A stretch of 64,000 nt of DNA from Kovacikia minuta CCNUW1 (GCF_020091585.1 NZ_CP083582.1:1860001-1924000), one strand, 5' to 3'; positions 52,666 through 62,993 are shown, numbered from the stretch's first letter. A program made the numbers and translations. The notes: a model not told the origin generated them from the sequence alone.

Positions 52666-53754
52666 TCAGCTAACCAAATCGGGGAACATTTCCTGAACGG
52701 CGGGGTGAATCAGGTGTTTGCTTTGCACGTTTAATCCCTTTGCCAGGGCTGGGTCTCGATCGAAGGCAGCTAGACCGTAATTTGCCAGCTTGGTCACGTA
52801 GGGCAAGGTACTGTTGTTGAGTGCCTGGGTTGCCGTCCAGGGCACTGCTCCGGGCATATTGGGGACTCCGTAATGAACCACACCGGACTCAATGTAGGTA
52901 GGATGGCTGTGCGAAGTTGGGCGAACCGTTTCGATACACCCCCCCTGATCGACTGCAACATCCACAATCACCGAGCCTGGACGCATTTGTTTGACCAGTT
53001 CATGGGAGACAAGCACTGGAGGTCTGCGTCCGGGAACCAGAACGGCACCGACCAGCAGATCCGCATCGGGAACTACAGTTTCAATCTGAAATGTGCTGCT
53101 GTGGAGCAATTCAACCCGCGAACCAAAGATCGTTTCCAGGTAAGAGAGGCGATCGACACTGATATCCAGAATTTGTACCCTGGCACCCATGCCGACAGCA
53201 ATGCGGGCTGCTTCGGTACCCACGACTCCACCGCCGAGAATGACCACATTGCCAGGTTTGACGCCAGGAACGCCACCCAGTAACACCCCACGCCCTCCCT
53301 GCTGCCGTTCCAGATATTGGGTCCCAAACTGCACCGACAGCCGTCCGGCAATGATGCTCATAGGAGCAAGCAGCGGTAACCGTTTATCGGGAAGTTCAAC
53401 ACTTTCGTAGGCGATCGCCGTTGCTCCACTATCCAGCAGGTGCTCCGTCAAAGTACGACTTGCCGCCAGGTGCAGGTAGGTAAACAGCAATTGTCCCTTT
53501 TGTAAAAACGAATATTCCGCTGCTAAAGGTTCTTTGACTTTAATGATCAGTTCCCGTTCCCAGGCATCCTGGGCGCTGGGAACAATCTGAGCACCCGTCT
53601 GAACATAGTCAGCATCTGTAAAGCCGCTTCCTGCTCCAGCGTTGGTTTCCACAAATACGGAGTGTCCTTGCTCGGTCAGGCTTCTCACACTGTTAGGGCT
53701 AAGTCCAACCCGATATTCCTGGTCTTTCGTTTCCTTTGGAACACCAATTTCCAT
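52666..53754 (-). CDS. ald: Alanine dehydrogenase
   Basis: 362 aa. The ATG at 53754 is chosen: GAGG lies five bases upstream and the protein starts MEIGVPKETKDQEYRVGLSP. The NAD-binding loop is VVILGGGVVGTEAARIAVGM. Signature blocks KVKEPLAAEYSFLQKGQLLF, GATAIAYESVELPD and VDVAVDQGGCIETVRPTSHS are present. It interconverts L-alanine and pyruvate with NAD and ammonium. The frame is open 36 bases upstream. Confidence 0.94.
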   Translation of the reverse strand: MEIGVPKETKDQEYRVGLSPNSVRSLTEQGHSVFVETNAGAGSGFTDADYVQTGAQIVPSAQDAWERELIIKVKEPLAAEYSFLQKGQLLFTYLHLAASRTLTEHLLDSGATAIAYESVELPDKRLPLLAPMSIIAGRLSVQFGTQYLERQQGGRGVLLGGVPGVKPGNVVILGGGVVGTEAARIAVGMGARVQILDISVDRLSYLETIFGSRVELLHSSTFQIETVVPDADLLVGAVLVPGRRPPVLVSHELVKQMRPGSVIVDVAVDQGGCIETVRPTSHSHPTYIESGVVHYGVPNMPGAVPWTATQALNNSTLPYVTKLANYGLAAFDRDPALAKGLNVQSKHLIHPAVQEMFPDLVS

Positions 53755-53872
53755 CTTTACCTCGATCGCTAGGCGATAGCCACTCAACAATAGACGATGA
53801 ACCTCGACAACTCAGACTGTACTCACCTAGTCTGAAATCTAATGTTCTGCGTCCATAGTCTTCGTTCTATCT

Positions 53873-54151
53873 CTAGCTTAATCTGGTGAAATCAAAACCG
53901 GGGGCGCGATCGCCGTCAATCCGGCGAGCCTCCCAGATTTCCCGGTTTGAATCTGCATCCGCAGGGGCAATCTTTTTCCAGCCATAGTCATCGGTAATAC
54001 CAGGATGGGTTGCCTCGATCTGGTTCAGCATCTCGCAAAGGGTGGCTGCGATCGCCGTTGCAGCCAGATCCTCATCCTGGAGGCGATCGCATTGCAAATA
54101 GGTCAACAGGGTTGTTGCACCGCTCAAAGCTAATTGTTCAAGAGCCATCAT
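53873..54151 (-). CDS. Conserved small hypothetical protein
   Basis: 92 aa, acidic, mostly helical (LEQLALSGATTLLTYLQCDR, ATAIAATLCEMLNQIEATHP). No recognised domain. Codon use and HIP1 content resemble the neighbours, which supports coding. It follows no obvious operon; ald lies 119 bases downstream on the same strand. Confidence 0.6.
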   Translation of the reverse strand: MMALEQLALSGATTLLTYLQCDRLQDEDLAATAIAATLCEMLNQIEATHPGITDDYGWKKIAPADADSNREIWEARRIDGDRAPGFDFTRLS

Positions 54152-54424
54152 ACTTACCTCATTTAGAGCACACTACAAATGCCTTAATTAAGAAATACGC
54201 GAGGGAAAGTCTGATTCCCTATGAAAAACGGAAATTACCCCATGCGGGTAAGAGGAAAGGGGGACGGAAGAAAGGAGGAGGGCGGGGGGCGGAGGGCGGA
54301 AAGGGTGCAAGGGGTGAGTTAGAGTTGTAGGGCGTAGGGATTGAAGGTGGATAATTGCTTTAGGGATGCCCTTATCTATCGCGAAAGGGTTAGCTGAAAT
54401 CTTGCATCATTCTCAACAGACCTT

Positions 54425-54510
54425 AAGAAACCGGGTTTCTGAAGGAAAAATCAGGGGTTTCAGGTTGAATTAAGGGTGAGAAATCCGGTTTCTGGTCCGG
54501 CTGCAAGATG
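54425..54510. repeat. Palindromic repeat, family C partial copy
   Basis: AAGAAACCGGGTTTCTGAAGG on the left and GAAATCCGGTTTCTGGTC on the right, with a different interior from 10374-10479. The rest of the 54152-54714 spacer is G-rich (54250-54310) or T/C-rich low complexity without a gene. Confidence 0.6.
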
Positions 54511-54714
54511 TAAGTTAGGGTGAAAGATAGGTAGCCAAACGATCTCGCCGTATCCTGGCCAACCAAACTGTTTAGAACACCACCCGCGCAAAGATTCGGT
54601 TGCCAGCGGCAAAAGTGATAGGTATACCAGGTATATGACAGGACTATCAGAAGTCTAAAAATTCTTCTCCCTGCCCTCCCCCTCCGCCCCATCCCCTCTT
54701 TACCCTCCCCCTCT

Positions 54715-56262
54715 ATGCAAGTTGGCTCCCTTCCCTGGCTCCTGCGGCACGAATTACGATTATGGTGGCGTGACCTGATCAGTAGACCAGGAGTGATGGG
54801 TTGGACGATCGCCCTGGGGGTTCTGTTCACGGGCTTGTTTTCGCTGTTGTGGCTTGTCCTGAGTAGTTTGCGTGAATTAATGCCACCGACTGACCTGTCC
54901 CAGTTTGGCTTCTGGATGGCAGCAGGGTTATGGGTGGTCGGGTTTTGTTATGCATTCATCCAATCCATTGGGCAAAGTATTATTGCCCTGTTCGATCGCG
55001 GCGATCTGGATTTGCTGATTTCTTCCCCCGTTTCCAGTAAGGTTATTTTTGCCAGTCGCCTGCTGGGTGTCGCTCTAACCGCATTTTTGAACTACTGTCC
55101 GATCGTGGTTCCCAGTAGTTTGATGGCGATCGCCCTGGGGTTTCCCCAACTAGTGGGAATTTATCCGGCATTAGCGGGAATGACCCTCTACGCCGCCAGT
55201 CTGGCAATGTTGTTAACGGTTTTGCTAGTCCGCCGTTTAGGGGCACGGCGAGCCCGTACCTTTGTTCAGGTCGTTGCCGTTTTCTTGACGGGGCTGCTTT
55301 TTTTGGCAACTCAATTGCCCAATCTTTTGATTGGTTCCAACATGGACAACGCCAGGACAACGGGAGAGCTTTTGCAGTCCTGGTTTGGGTCAGGAAGTTT
55401 TTTGGGAGCAGAGAGTCCCCTTTGGTTCCCGGTCAGAACCATTTTCCTTGACCCAATTTCAGTTTTGCTAACCCTGTTGACCAGTGGTGGCTTAACCTGG
55501 CTGACCGTGGAAGCACTCCACCATTCCTTTGTTGCAGGTACGCAGCAATCAGTAACGCTGAAGCAAAAGTCGCGCAGTATTCAAGAAACTCGCTTCGTTG
55601 GCAAGTTTGAGTGGGCGGTGTTGCTAAAAGAATGGCGAATCATTTACCGTAACCCTTACCTGATTTCATCCACATTTCTGCAAATTCTGCTTCTGATTCC
55701 AGCCCTGGTAATTGTGCTACGGGGAAATACGGGGGGAGCGATCGGCAATTTCAGCTCCTTCGTTAGTTTAATGAGCATCGTGGTGGGCGAAAGTTTAACC
55801 CAGGCATTGGTGCGGATTTGCGTTTCGGGTGAGGAAGCCCCTGATTTACTGAAAGCTTCCCCCGTTCACGGACCCGATTTACGGCGGCTCAAACTGCTGG
55901 CAGCCTTGATTCCCGTCTGGGTGCTGCTGTCTCCCCTATTTATCATTCTGCTGCTGCGGGGCGAAGCATGGTTTCTGCCCCTGATTGCGTTTGTTGCCGC
56001 TACAATTTGCGCGGCTGTGCTGCGATTGTGGAATTCTCATCCACTCCCTCTGGCGGATATGTTTAAGCGCCAGCAAAAGCTTCAGGGGGATCTGGTGTTG
56101 GGAATTCTGGAAGGTGCTTCCCTCTTTATCTGGGCGTGGTTGGGCTTGTCGCTAAGCCGTGGCGCAATCTTTTCCAGCATTTTTCTGTTCATGCTAATTA
56201 CGGTGATTGTGGCGATCGCCTACTGGCGCAGTCAACAACTCGGCACTTCGTTGGGGTTTTGA
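54715..56262 (+). CDS. ABC-2-type transporter permease
   Basis: 515 aa with about 12 hydrophobic segments. Early blocks LRLWWRDLISRPGVMGWTIA and DRGDLDLLISSPVSSKVIFA resemble large bacterial ABC exporter permeases with a 'DLLLSSPV' motif. A second half repeats the design (EWRIIYRNPYLISSTFLQIL, SGEEAPDLLKASPVHGPDLR), so the protein may be a fused permease pair. No ATPase gene is adjacent. The substrate is unknown. Confidence 0.8.
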   Translation: MQVGSLPWLLRHELRLWWRDLISRPGVMGWTIALGVLFTGLFSLLWLVLSSLRELMPPTDLSQFGFWMAAGLWVVGFCYAFIQSIGQSIIALFDRGDLDLLISSPVSSKVIFASRLLGVALTAFLNYCPIVVPSSLMAIALGFPQLVGIYPALAGMTLYAASLAMLLTVLLVRRLGARRARTFVQVVAVFLTGLLFLATQLPNLLIGSNMDNARTTGELLQSWFGSGSFLGAESPLWFPVRTIFLDPISVLLTLLTSGGLTWLTVEALHHSFVAGTQQSVTLKQKSRSIQETRFVGKFEWAVLLKEWRIIYRNPYLISSTFLQILLLIPALVIVLRGNTGGAIGNFSSFVSLMSIVVGESLTQALVRICVSGEEAPDLLKASPVHGPDLRRLKLLAALIPVWVLLSPLFIILLLRGEAWFLPLIAFVAATICAAVLRLWNSHPLPLADMFKRQQKLQGDLVLGILEGASLFIWAWLGLSLSRGAIFSSIFLFMLITVIVAIAYWRSQQLGTSLGF

Positions 56263-56336
56263 TGATTAGGGTGTGGGGTGTGGGGAAGAGATTTGAATGG
56301 GGCAGACTGGAGTTGATCGTTGTTGCTTAACTCCAC

Positions 56337-59300
56337 ATGGGTTCTCAAAAAAATCGCTTACAGGTGAGAATTGCCCTGTCTTCTTTGCTCCTGGCTGGTT
56401 GTACGTTGTCCTGCTTTGCACCTGAAGTTGTTGGCGTTATTTCCCCATCTGTTGTTGCCCAGACGGTAAATAGCCGCAAAGCAGAGGCAGAAAAATTACT
56501 CCGTCAGGGGGTGGAGCAATTTGATACGGGCAATTACGAAGCAGCGTTGAAGCTCTATCAGCAGGCATTGTCGATTTACCAGGAGATTAAGGACAAAGCA
56601 GGAGAAGGGGGCGCTCTGACCGAGTTGGGGCTAACCTATGCTTCCCTGGGAGACTACGATCGCGCCCTTACCTCCTACCAGCAGGGTTTGACGATCGCCC
56701 GCGACCAGAAGGATCAGCGGCTAGAAGCAATTACCCTGAACAGTATGGGGTTTGTTTATGCCGATCGGGGCGACGATGCGCAAGCGCTTGAGTTCTACCA
56801 GCAAAGTTTGACAATTGCCCGCCAAATCAAGGATCGCTTTTTGGAAGGGCGGGTTTTGGGCAATTTGGGAAATGCCTACAGTGGCTTGCAGGATTACCCC
56901 AGGGCAATTGAGCTTTACCAGCAACGGTTGGCAATTGCCCGGGAACTCAAGGATCGACGGGGACTGGGAACCGGATTGGGCAATCTGGGCATCACCTACA
57001 AAGCCCTGGGAGAGTTTACAAAGGCATTGGAGAACTACCAGCAAAGTTTAGCGATCGCCCGTGAACTCAAAGATCGTGCGGGTGAAACCACTGTTTTGGG
57101 CAGTTTGGGGAGCGTTGCAGCGGCTCAAGGGGAGTATCCCAAGGCGGTTGAGTATTACCAGCAAAGCCTCAAGATTGCTCAAGAAACCAAATCTCTTTAT
57201 GCCCAGGGAGTTGCGCTGGAGCGGTTAGGAAATGTTTATCAGGCGCAAAGAAAGGATGGGGAGGCGATCGCGCTCTATCAGCAAAGTTTGGACATTGCAC
57301 AACAGGTCAAAAATTACGGTATGGCTCGACGGTTGCTGAAGGCGATCGGTGAGGTTTATCTAGACCAGGGCAAGGTTGCCCAGGCATTGGCGTTTCAACA
57401 ACAAAATTTGGCCCTGGCGCAACAGGTCAAAGATCGCAACGGAGAAGCCATTTCGCTAGAAGATCTGGCGGTTTTTTACTACAAAACCAGCGACTTCCAG
57501 AAATCTGCCAGCTTTGCCCAACAAAGCCTGGATCTTGCCCGCAGCCTGAAAAACCGGAAACAGGAGGGTTCGGCACTGAGGGCGCTGGGCACCGCAAACT
57601 ATGCCCTGGGGGATTACGATCCGGCGATCGCCGCGCTAAGGCAAAGCTTAGAGATTGCCAGGGAATCAAAAGACTTACCAGCAGAGGGGGGAGTGCTCAA
57701 CAATCTGAGTGTGGTCTACCGGGCAATGGGAGACTACGAAAAAGCAATTGGGAATGCAGAGCAAAGTTTGGAGATTGCCCAGAAACTTAAAAATCGCACC
57801 CTGGAACAACCCGCCCTGGGAAGCCTGGGTTCTGCCTTTGCCAGTGTGGGAGCCTACGGCAAAGCCATTGAGGTATACGAACAAAGTTTAGCCCTTGCCC
57901 GTCTGGTGGGCGATCGATTGGGGGAACACAACGCCCTGGGCAATTTGGGATTTGCTTACCTGGCGTTGAATAATCCCGACAAGGGGCTGAAATATACCCA
58001 GGAAAAACTCAAAATTACACGGGAAATTGCCGATCGGGCAGGGGAAGGAGCCGCCCTCAGCAATCTGGGGCTTGCCTATGATGACCTGGGTGATTTCAAC
58101 AAAGCGATTGAGTCCTATCAACAATCGCTGGCGATCGCGCAAGCCACTGGCAATCGGCAGGGAGAGTCAATTGTGCTGGGCAACCTGGGCTTGCTCTACG
58201 ACACCCTCGGTGATGAGTCTACTGCAATTGCTTACCAGCAACAGCGGCTCGCCCTGACCCGCAGCATCAAAGATCGGCAAGGTGAGGCACAGGCATTCAT
58301 CAACCTGGGCAAAGTATATGCGGCTCAAAAGAACCTTGCTAAAGCGATTGAGTCCTATCAACAGAGCCTGGTCATCCTGAGAGCCATTCGCGCTCGCCGG
58401 GATGAAGGGATTGCCCTCAGCAATCTTGGCGGAATTTTTCTGGAGGCGGGTAATCTGGCAGCGGCAGAAAAGCACCTGCGCCAGAGCATTGAAATTTGGG
58501 AATCCCTGCGAGCCGACCTGGGCAGCAACGACGCCAACAAAATTTCACTGTTTGAGTTTCAAGCGCGCACCTACCGCACCCTCCAGCGGGTATTAATTGC
58601 TCAAAATCAGCCCCAGGCAGCTTTGGAAATTGCTGAACGGGGGCGAACCCGCGCTTTTGTAGAACTGATCGCGAAACGTTTGGCAGAAAAAACCGATCGC
58701 CCTGGAGCCAGAAGCCACCAGCAAAATCGAACACCTGACCCAGCAACGGATTTGCGATCGCCCACCATTAAACAAATTCAGCAGATTGCCAAACAACATA
58801 ACGCAACGCTGGTTGAGTATTCCATTCTCTACGACCTGGTGAGGGTCAACGGACGGGAAGTTTCCCAGGAATCGCAACTTTTGATCTGGGTGATTCAACC
58901 AACGGGCACCATTACGCTGCGCCAGGTTGACCTCCGGTTTCTGCGTCAACAAAAAAGTTTTTTGGCGGATTTCGTTACCCGTAGCCGCAGCATGATTGGA
59001 GCCAGGGGCAGGGGGCTAGGCGTTGTCGGGCAAACCGCAACCCCGCCAGTTAAGGCAAATCAACGTCTCCAGCAACTCCACCAGATTCTGATTCAGCCGA
59101 TCGCCGATCTGCTGCCCTCAGATCCCAACGCTCATGTCGTTTTTATTCCCCAGGGTTCCCTCTACCTGGTGCCATTTCCAGCCCTCCCCGATGCCACAGG
59201 GCGATACCTGGTTGAACAGCACACAATTTCCATCTCGCCTTCCATTCAAATCCTGGACCTGACCCGCCAGCAACGGTTAAGTCTGGAGACAGAAAGACAG

Positions 59301-59942
59301 AGAAACAGGGGAAATTCAAATTCCCTCCCTACCCTGATTGTGGGAAATCCGACCATGCCAGCGATTGCTGCCGGAGTTGAGCAACCCGCCCAGCCGTTGC
59401 CCGCTCTACCCGGTGCGGAGCAGGAAGCAAAGGCGATCGCGGCTCTCCTTCAGACCCAACCCTTGATTGGCAATCAGGCAACTGAACCCGTTGTGGTGCA
59501 ACAAATGCTCCATGCCCGCATCATTCATCTGGCAACCCACGGTTTACTGGATGATTTTCAGGGGCTTGGAGTACCCGGAGCAATTGCCCTTGCTCCCACT
59601 AAAACCGACGATGGACTCCTGACCGCAGGCGAAATTCTGGATTTGAAACTCAATGCCGAATTAGTCGTTCTGAGTGCCTGCGACACGGGACGGGGCTTGA
59701 TCACGGGAGATGGGGTAATTGGTCTATCGCGATCGTTAATTACAGCAGGTGTTCCCAGTGTAATTGTGTCGCTCTGGAGTGTTCCCGACGCTCCCACTGC
59801 CACCTTAATGACTGCTTTCTATCAGAATCTCCAACAAAATCCCAATAAAGCTCAGGCACTCCGCCAGGCAATGCTCAGCACCCTGAAACAATATCCCAGC
59901 CCGAAGAATTGGGCAGCTTTTACTCTCATCGGAGAACCCTAG
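56337..59942 (+). CDS. TPR-CHAT protein (caspase-like protease domain)
   Basis: 1201 aa. A signal-like N-terminus (IALSSLLLAGCTLSCFAPEV) precedes roughly 18 tetratricopeptide repeats of about 40 aa (for example ALTELGLTYASLGDYDRALT) from residue 50 to 790. The CHAT domain occupies the last 300 residues, with the catalytic His in IIHLATHGLLDD and Cys in VVLSACDTGRG, followed by GVIGLSRSLITAGVPSVIVS. CHAT proteases can act in cell-death or defence pathways, but in cyanobacteria secreted or lipoprotein TPR-CHAT proteins are common and their roles are mostly unknown. Its TAG stop lies in a family C repeat. Confidence 0.92.
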   Translation: MGSQKNRLQVRIALSSLLLAGCTLSCFAPEVVGVISPSVVAQTVNSRKAEAEKLLRQGVEQFDTGNYEAALKLYQQALSIYQEIKDKAGEGGALTELGLTYASLGDYDRALTSYQQGLTIARDQKDQRLEAITLNSMGFVYADRGDDAQALEFYQQSLTIARQIKDRFLEGRVLGNLGNAYSGLQDYPRAIELYQQRLAIARELKDRRGLGTGLGNLGITYKALGEFTKALENYQQSLAIARELKDRAGETTVLGSLGSVAAAQGEYPKAVEYYQQSLKIAQETKSLYAQGVALERLGNVYQAQRKDGEAIALYQQSLDIAQQVKNYGMARRLLKAIGEVYLDQGKVAQALAFQQQNLALAQQVKDRNGEAISLEDLAVFYYKTSDFQKSASFAQQSLDLARSLKNRKQEGSALRALGTANYALGDYDPAIAALRQSLEIARESKDLPAEGGVLNNLSVVYRAMGDYEKAIGNAEQSLEIAQKLKNRTLEQPALGSLGSAFASVGAYGKAIEVYEQSLALARLVGDRLGEHNALGNLGFAYLALNNPDKGLKYTQEKLKITREIADRAGEGAALSNLGLAYDDLGDFNKAIESYQQSLAIAQATGNRQGESIVLGNLGLLYDTLGDESTAIAYQQQRLALTRSIKDRQGEAQAFINLGKVYAAQKNLAKAIESYQQSLVILRAIRARRDEGIALSNLGGIFLEAGNLAAAEKHLRQSIEIWESLRADLGSNDANKISLFEFQARTYRTLQRVLIAQNQPQAALEIAERGRTRAFVELIAKRLAEKTDRPGARSHQQNRTPDPATDLRSPTIKQIQQIAKQHNATLVEYSILYDLVRVNGREVSQESQLLIWVIQPTGTITLRQVDLRFLRQQKSFLADFVTRSRSMIGARGRGLGVVGQTATPPVKANQRLQQLHQILIQPIADLLPSDPNAHVVFIPQGSLYLVPFPALPDATGRYLVEQHTISISPSIQILDLTRQQRLSLETERQRNRGNSNSLPTLIVGNPTMPAIAAGVEQPAQPLPALPGAEQEAKAIAALLQTQPLIGNQATEPVVVQQMLHARIIHLATHGLLDDFQGLGVPGAIALAPTKTDDGLLTAGEILDLKLNAELVVLSACDTGRGLITGDGVIGLSRSLITAGVPSVIVSLWSVPDAPTATLMTAFYQNLQQNPNKAQALRQAMLSTLKQYPSPKNWAAFTLIGEP

Positions 59943-60045
59943 AGTATCGGTACAGTATTTCGAGAAACCGGGTTTCTGGTGAGGATATTCAACGAAACTT
60001 GAGCATCTCACAGAAGAAACCCGGTTTCTGTACCGACGTTCTAGC
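59939..60045. repeat. Palindromic repeat, family C copy 2
   Basis: An inverted, almost identical copy of 10374-10479: CTAGAGTATCGGTACAG, GAGAAACCGGGTTTCTG, GTGAGGATATTCAACG, AACTTGAGCATCTCACAG, ending GACGTTCTAG. The left CTAG supplies the TAG stop of the TPR-CHAT gene. Confidence 0.88.
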
Positions 60046-60180
60046 CTCTGTTTTACAGCCGGTTTCATTTAGATTAACCCCACACCCCACACCCCAGTCC
60101 CTTTAAGGCAAACCCCAGGACAAACTCCCGCCCCCCATCATGCTTAATTCACAAGTCCTAATTCGTAACTCCCCCCTTCC

Positions 60181-62664
60181 CTACTCCTCTACGCTCACCA
60201 ACGCTGCGACCTTATCCAATAGCTGATAGGGCTGAATTGGTTTTGCCAGGTAATCATTCGCTCCGGCTTCTAAACAACGCTGTTTATCTTCTGGCAGTGC
60301 CCTGGCGGTTAGGGCCAGAATTTTAGTGTTTTGGGTCGCAGGATGCTGGCGCAAAAATTGCATAATTTCAAAGCCATCAATTCCTGGTAGCTGGATGTCT
60401 GTAATTACCAGTAGGGGCTGCAATAGCTCGATTTGTTTAATAGCTGTGGAGCCATCCACCATCCAGATCACCTGACAGCCTGCCGCAGTGAGCAGATCGC
60501 AAATGAGCATGGCAGATTCTTCGTGATCTTCAATCAGAACAATCCGCCCACCAAAGGAAAGGGGGTAGTCTACCTGGATAGGGCGATCGGCTTCAACTTT
60601 TGAGAGAGCAGAAGCAACGGGATGGAACGCCTTCAGTCCCCGGCTGTTCTCTAAAAGGGGTTGGGCGGGAAGCCAAACGGTGAAGGTTGACCCCTTCCCA
60701 ACGGTAGAGTCCACATCTATCTTGCCACCGTGCAGTTCTACAAGCTGCTTCGTAAGCGCCAGCCCCAAGCCCGTTCCTTCATAGCGGCGGTGGTAGGTGC
60801 CATCCAACTGCTGAAATTTCTGGAACAAAAGTGGATACTGGCTTTTGGGGATGCCAATGCCCGTATCTTGAACCTGAATAACGGCAAAATTATTTTCGAG
60901 CCAAACCCGTAGGGTGACGCGCCCACCCGCTGGGGTAAATTTGATCGCATTGCTCAATAGATTCAACAAAATTTGACTAACCCGGCGACGATCGGCGGTA
61001 AACAGGTCTTCCTGGAAAGACTTTGCCCCAGTACCTTCTGGGGCAAAGCGGAGATCTAGATTAAACTCGACTCCATTCGACTGGGCTTTCTCACGCAACA
61101 TCTGTAAACTCTGGTGCGCCAGTTGGGCAAGGGAAAATTTGCTAACATTCAAAATGGTTTTTCCCGCTTCCACTTGAGACACATCCAGGATGTCGTTGAT
61201 CAGCTCTAGCAGATGCTCACCACTGCGTTTGATGATTTTGAGATAATCCTGTTGTTTCTGAGGGTCGAGGGAGTAGGTGTCCGGCTTGTGAACCATCGCT
61301 CGCAGGAGGGTTTCTGCCATGCCAATCACGCAGGTAAGGGGGGTGCGGAGTTCGTGACTCATGGCTGCCAAAAATTCGGTTTTGGCACGACTGGCCGCCT
61401 GAGCCGCAACCAGAGCATCTCCCAATTCTTGGGTGCGCTCGACCACACGCTGTTCCAGCATTTGCTTTTGCTGCTGAAGCTGGCTATATAGCCTTGCCTG
61501 GTAAATAGCGATCGCCAGATGTTCTGCAATCCGCTGCAAAAAGACCTTTTCGTGGTCTTCCCAGTGGCGGGGTTCGGTACATTGATGGGCAACCAACAGC
61601 CCCCACAGTTCCTCCCGCACCACAATGGGAACGACCAACTTGGCACGAACCTTTGCCTGCCGTAGGAGTTTCAGTAAACAGGATGAGTGGGAATAGGCTG
61701 TTTCAGTATCGTTTACCGCCAGAATGAAGCCTTTGTGGTATTTGATGCGGTAGTCCGTTACCTCCGAAAAGCAGTAGGCTTCTTCAGCCAGGTGCAGCAC
61801 GGAAGGCAGTGCGTCTGTTGCTAGTGCCTCGTAGGAAACGCATCCGAGCGCCAGATGGGGCGACGAAGGGGAGAGAGGGGGACGCCGAGAGGAGGCGAGG
61901 GGGCGAGGGGGCAAAGTTTCTGTCGTTGCCCCTGGAGGTCTGCCATTGGCAGCAAGGGAACCCTCAAATTCATAGATCACAGCCCGATCGCTCTGAAGCA
62001 GTTTCTGGGCTTCCTGTACTGCGGTCTGAAGGATGAGCGGCAAATCTAGACTTTGCCGGATTTGAGTGGTCACCTGGTTTAGCGATCGCTCCTGCTCAAC
62101 CTGTTGCCGCAGGGCAGCTTCAACCCGTAGATCGCAGGAGGCATCGGTTGCCCGGAGGGGAGGGGTAGCCGTCAATATCTCCACCAGCCGGAGGGTAAAT
62201 TCACTCTGGAGGGCAGCATGGTTGGGCTGAAGTTGTTGGCTGGCTTGTCTGAGGGAGAGGAGAAGCGGGGAGTCCGTGGGGAGGAGTTGGCTGATTTGAT
62301 TCAGAAAAACGGCGATCGCTGCGGGGCTAAAGCTTAACCCAACTTGATATAAAACGGGTTGGGCTGATGGGTCTGCTGACCTGTCCGTTGATAAGGTCTT
62401 GTTTCCCTGATGACTGGAAAGCGGTGATTCCCCATCAAGCGCTGCCGCCTCTGCTACTAGCAGCCCACTAAACTGGCTGGAAACCACGGCAACAAACCGT
62501 TCGATCTGATTGTTCAGTCGCTTACCCACAGGTAGCGCAGTTTCAGCCAGCACCAGAGGATTTGCTTCAGTGCCCTCTGCTATCTGTCGCAACAAAGAGC
62601 CTAATTGGTCAAATACCGGGGCAGGCAGAATCCGGCACAGGCGAGAGGTTTGATCAATGGACAT
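60181..62664 (-). CDS. Hybrid sensor histidine kinase/response regulator with GAF domain
   Basis: 827 aa. The ATG at 62664 is chosen over a GTG nine bases earlier. An N-terminal region of unknown fold is followed by a phytochrome-like GAF domain (LDLPLILQTAVQEAQKLLQS; ELWGLLVAHQCTEPRHWEDH), a coiled coil, HisKA with the phospho-His in AAMSHELRTPLTCVIGMAET, HATPase_c (LLNLLSNAIKFTPAGG; GTGLGLALTKQLVELHGGKI) and a C-terminal REC domain with the Asp in VITDIQLPGIDGFE. The GAF domain has a Pro/Ser/Arg-rich insertion about 35 residues long, encoded by repeat-like DNA at 61855-61915. The ligand is unknown. Confidence 0.93.
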   Translation of the reverse strand: MSIDQTSRLCRILPAPVFDQLGSLLRQIAEGTEANPLVLAETALPVGKRLNNQIERFVAVVSSQFSGLLVAEAAALDGESPLSSHQGNKTLSTDRSADPSAQPVLYQVGLSFSPAAIAVFLNQISQLLPTDSPLLLSLRQASQQLQPNHAALQSEFTLRLVEILTATPPLRATDASCDLRVEAALRQQVEQERSLNQVTTQIRQSLDLPLILQTAVQEAQKLLQSDRAVIYEFEGSLAANGRPPGATTETLPPRPLASSRRPPLSPSSPHLALGCVSYEALATDALPSVLHLAEEAYCFSEVTDYRIKYHKGFILAVNDTETAYSHSSCLLKLLRQAKVRAKLVVPIVVREELWGLLVAHQCTEPRHWEDHEKVFLQRIAEHLAIAIYQARLYSQLQQQKQMLEQRVVERTQELGDALVAAQAASRAKTEFLAAMSHELRTPLTCVIGMAETLLRAMVHKPDTYSLDPQKQQDYLKIIKRSGEHLLELINDILDVSQVEAGKTILNVSKFSLAQLAHQSLQMLREKAQSNGVEFNLDLRFAPEGTGAKSFQEDLFTADRRRVSQILLNLLSNAIKFTPAGGRVTLRVWLENNFAVIQVQDTGIGIPKSQYPLLFQKFQQLDGTYHRRYEGTGLGLALTKQLVELHGGKIDVDSTVGKGSTFTVWLPAQPLLENSRGLKAFHPVASALSKVEADRPIQVDYPLSFGGRIVLIEDHEESAMLICDLLTAAGCQVIWMVDGSTAIKQIELLQPLLVITDIQLPGIDGFEIMQFLRQHPATQNTKILALTARALPEDKQRCLEAGANDYLAKPIQPYQLLDKVAALVSVEE
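61855..61915 (-). repeat. Low-complexity insertion inside the GAF coding region
   Basis: G-rich near-heptamers on the plus strand (GAGGCGAGGGGGCGAGGGGG) interrupt the GAF domain in frame, coding for a Pro/Ser/Arg-rich loop (PLASSRRPPLSPSSPH). Confidence 0.6.
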
Positions 62665-62993
62665 TGCACGCACCTACAGGTCAGACGCCTGAACCAGCAA
62701 TTTTCTAATTATGCTGAAGGTCTGAATTTCTAGCTTACGGCAACTAAGGCGAACGGGATCAAAATATCTTACAACTCAACAAGTCGCGCTCAATGTTTTG
62801 CCACCCTGCCCTCGTTCCCCTGGGCGTTTACGTCAAATTCTACTGCCCCAGTCCTGTGTCCCAAGTCACCCCTTTTTCCTGAAAGAATCACCCATAAACT
62901 TTAATTTCATCACCGGAAAATTGGGTTAAACCAGGGATATTAACAGTGGAATGTGAGTGTATAACTCAAGTAAAGCCCCCAAGGATTTTTGTG

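Noticed and set aside
56721-57044. Minus-strand open frames within the TPR-CHAT gene
   Set aside because: They arise from the repetitive TPR coding sequence and recur with each repeat.
56337-59942. Part of the type III CRISPR system (Craspase-like TPR-CHAT)
   Set aside because: It lies 25 kb from the csm operon, has a signal-like N-terminus, and the fused gRAMP effector it would partner is absent.
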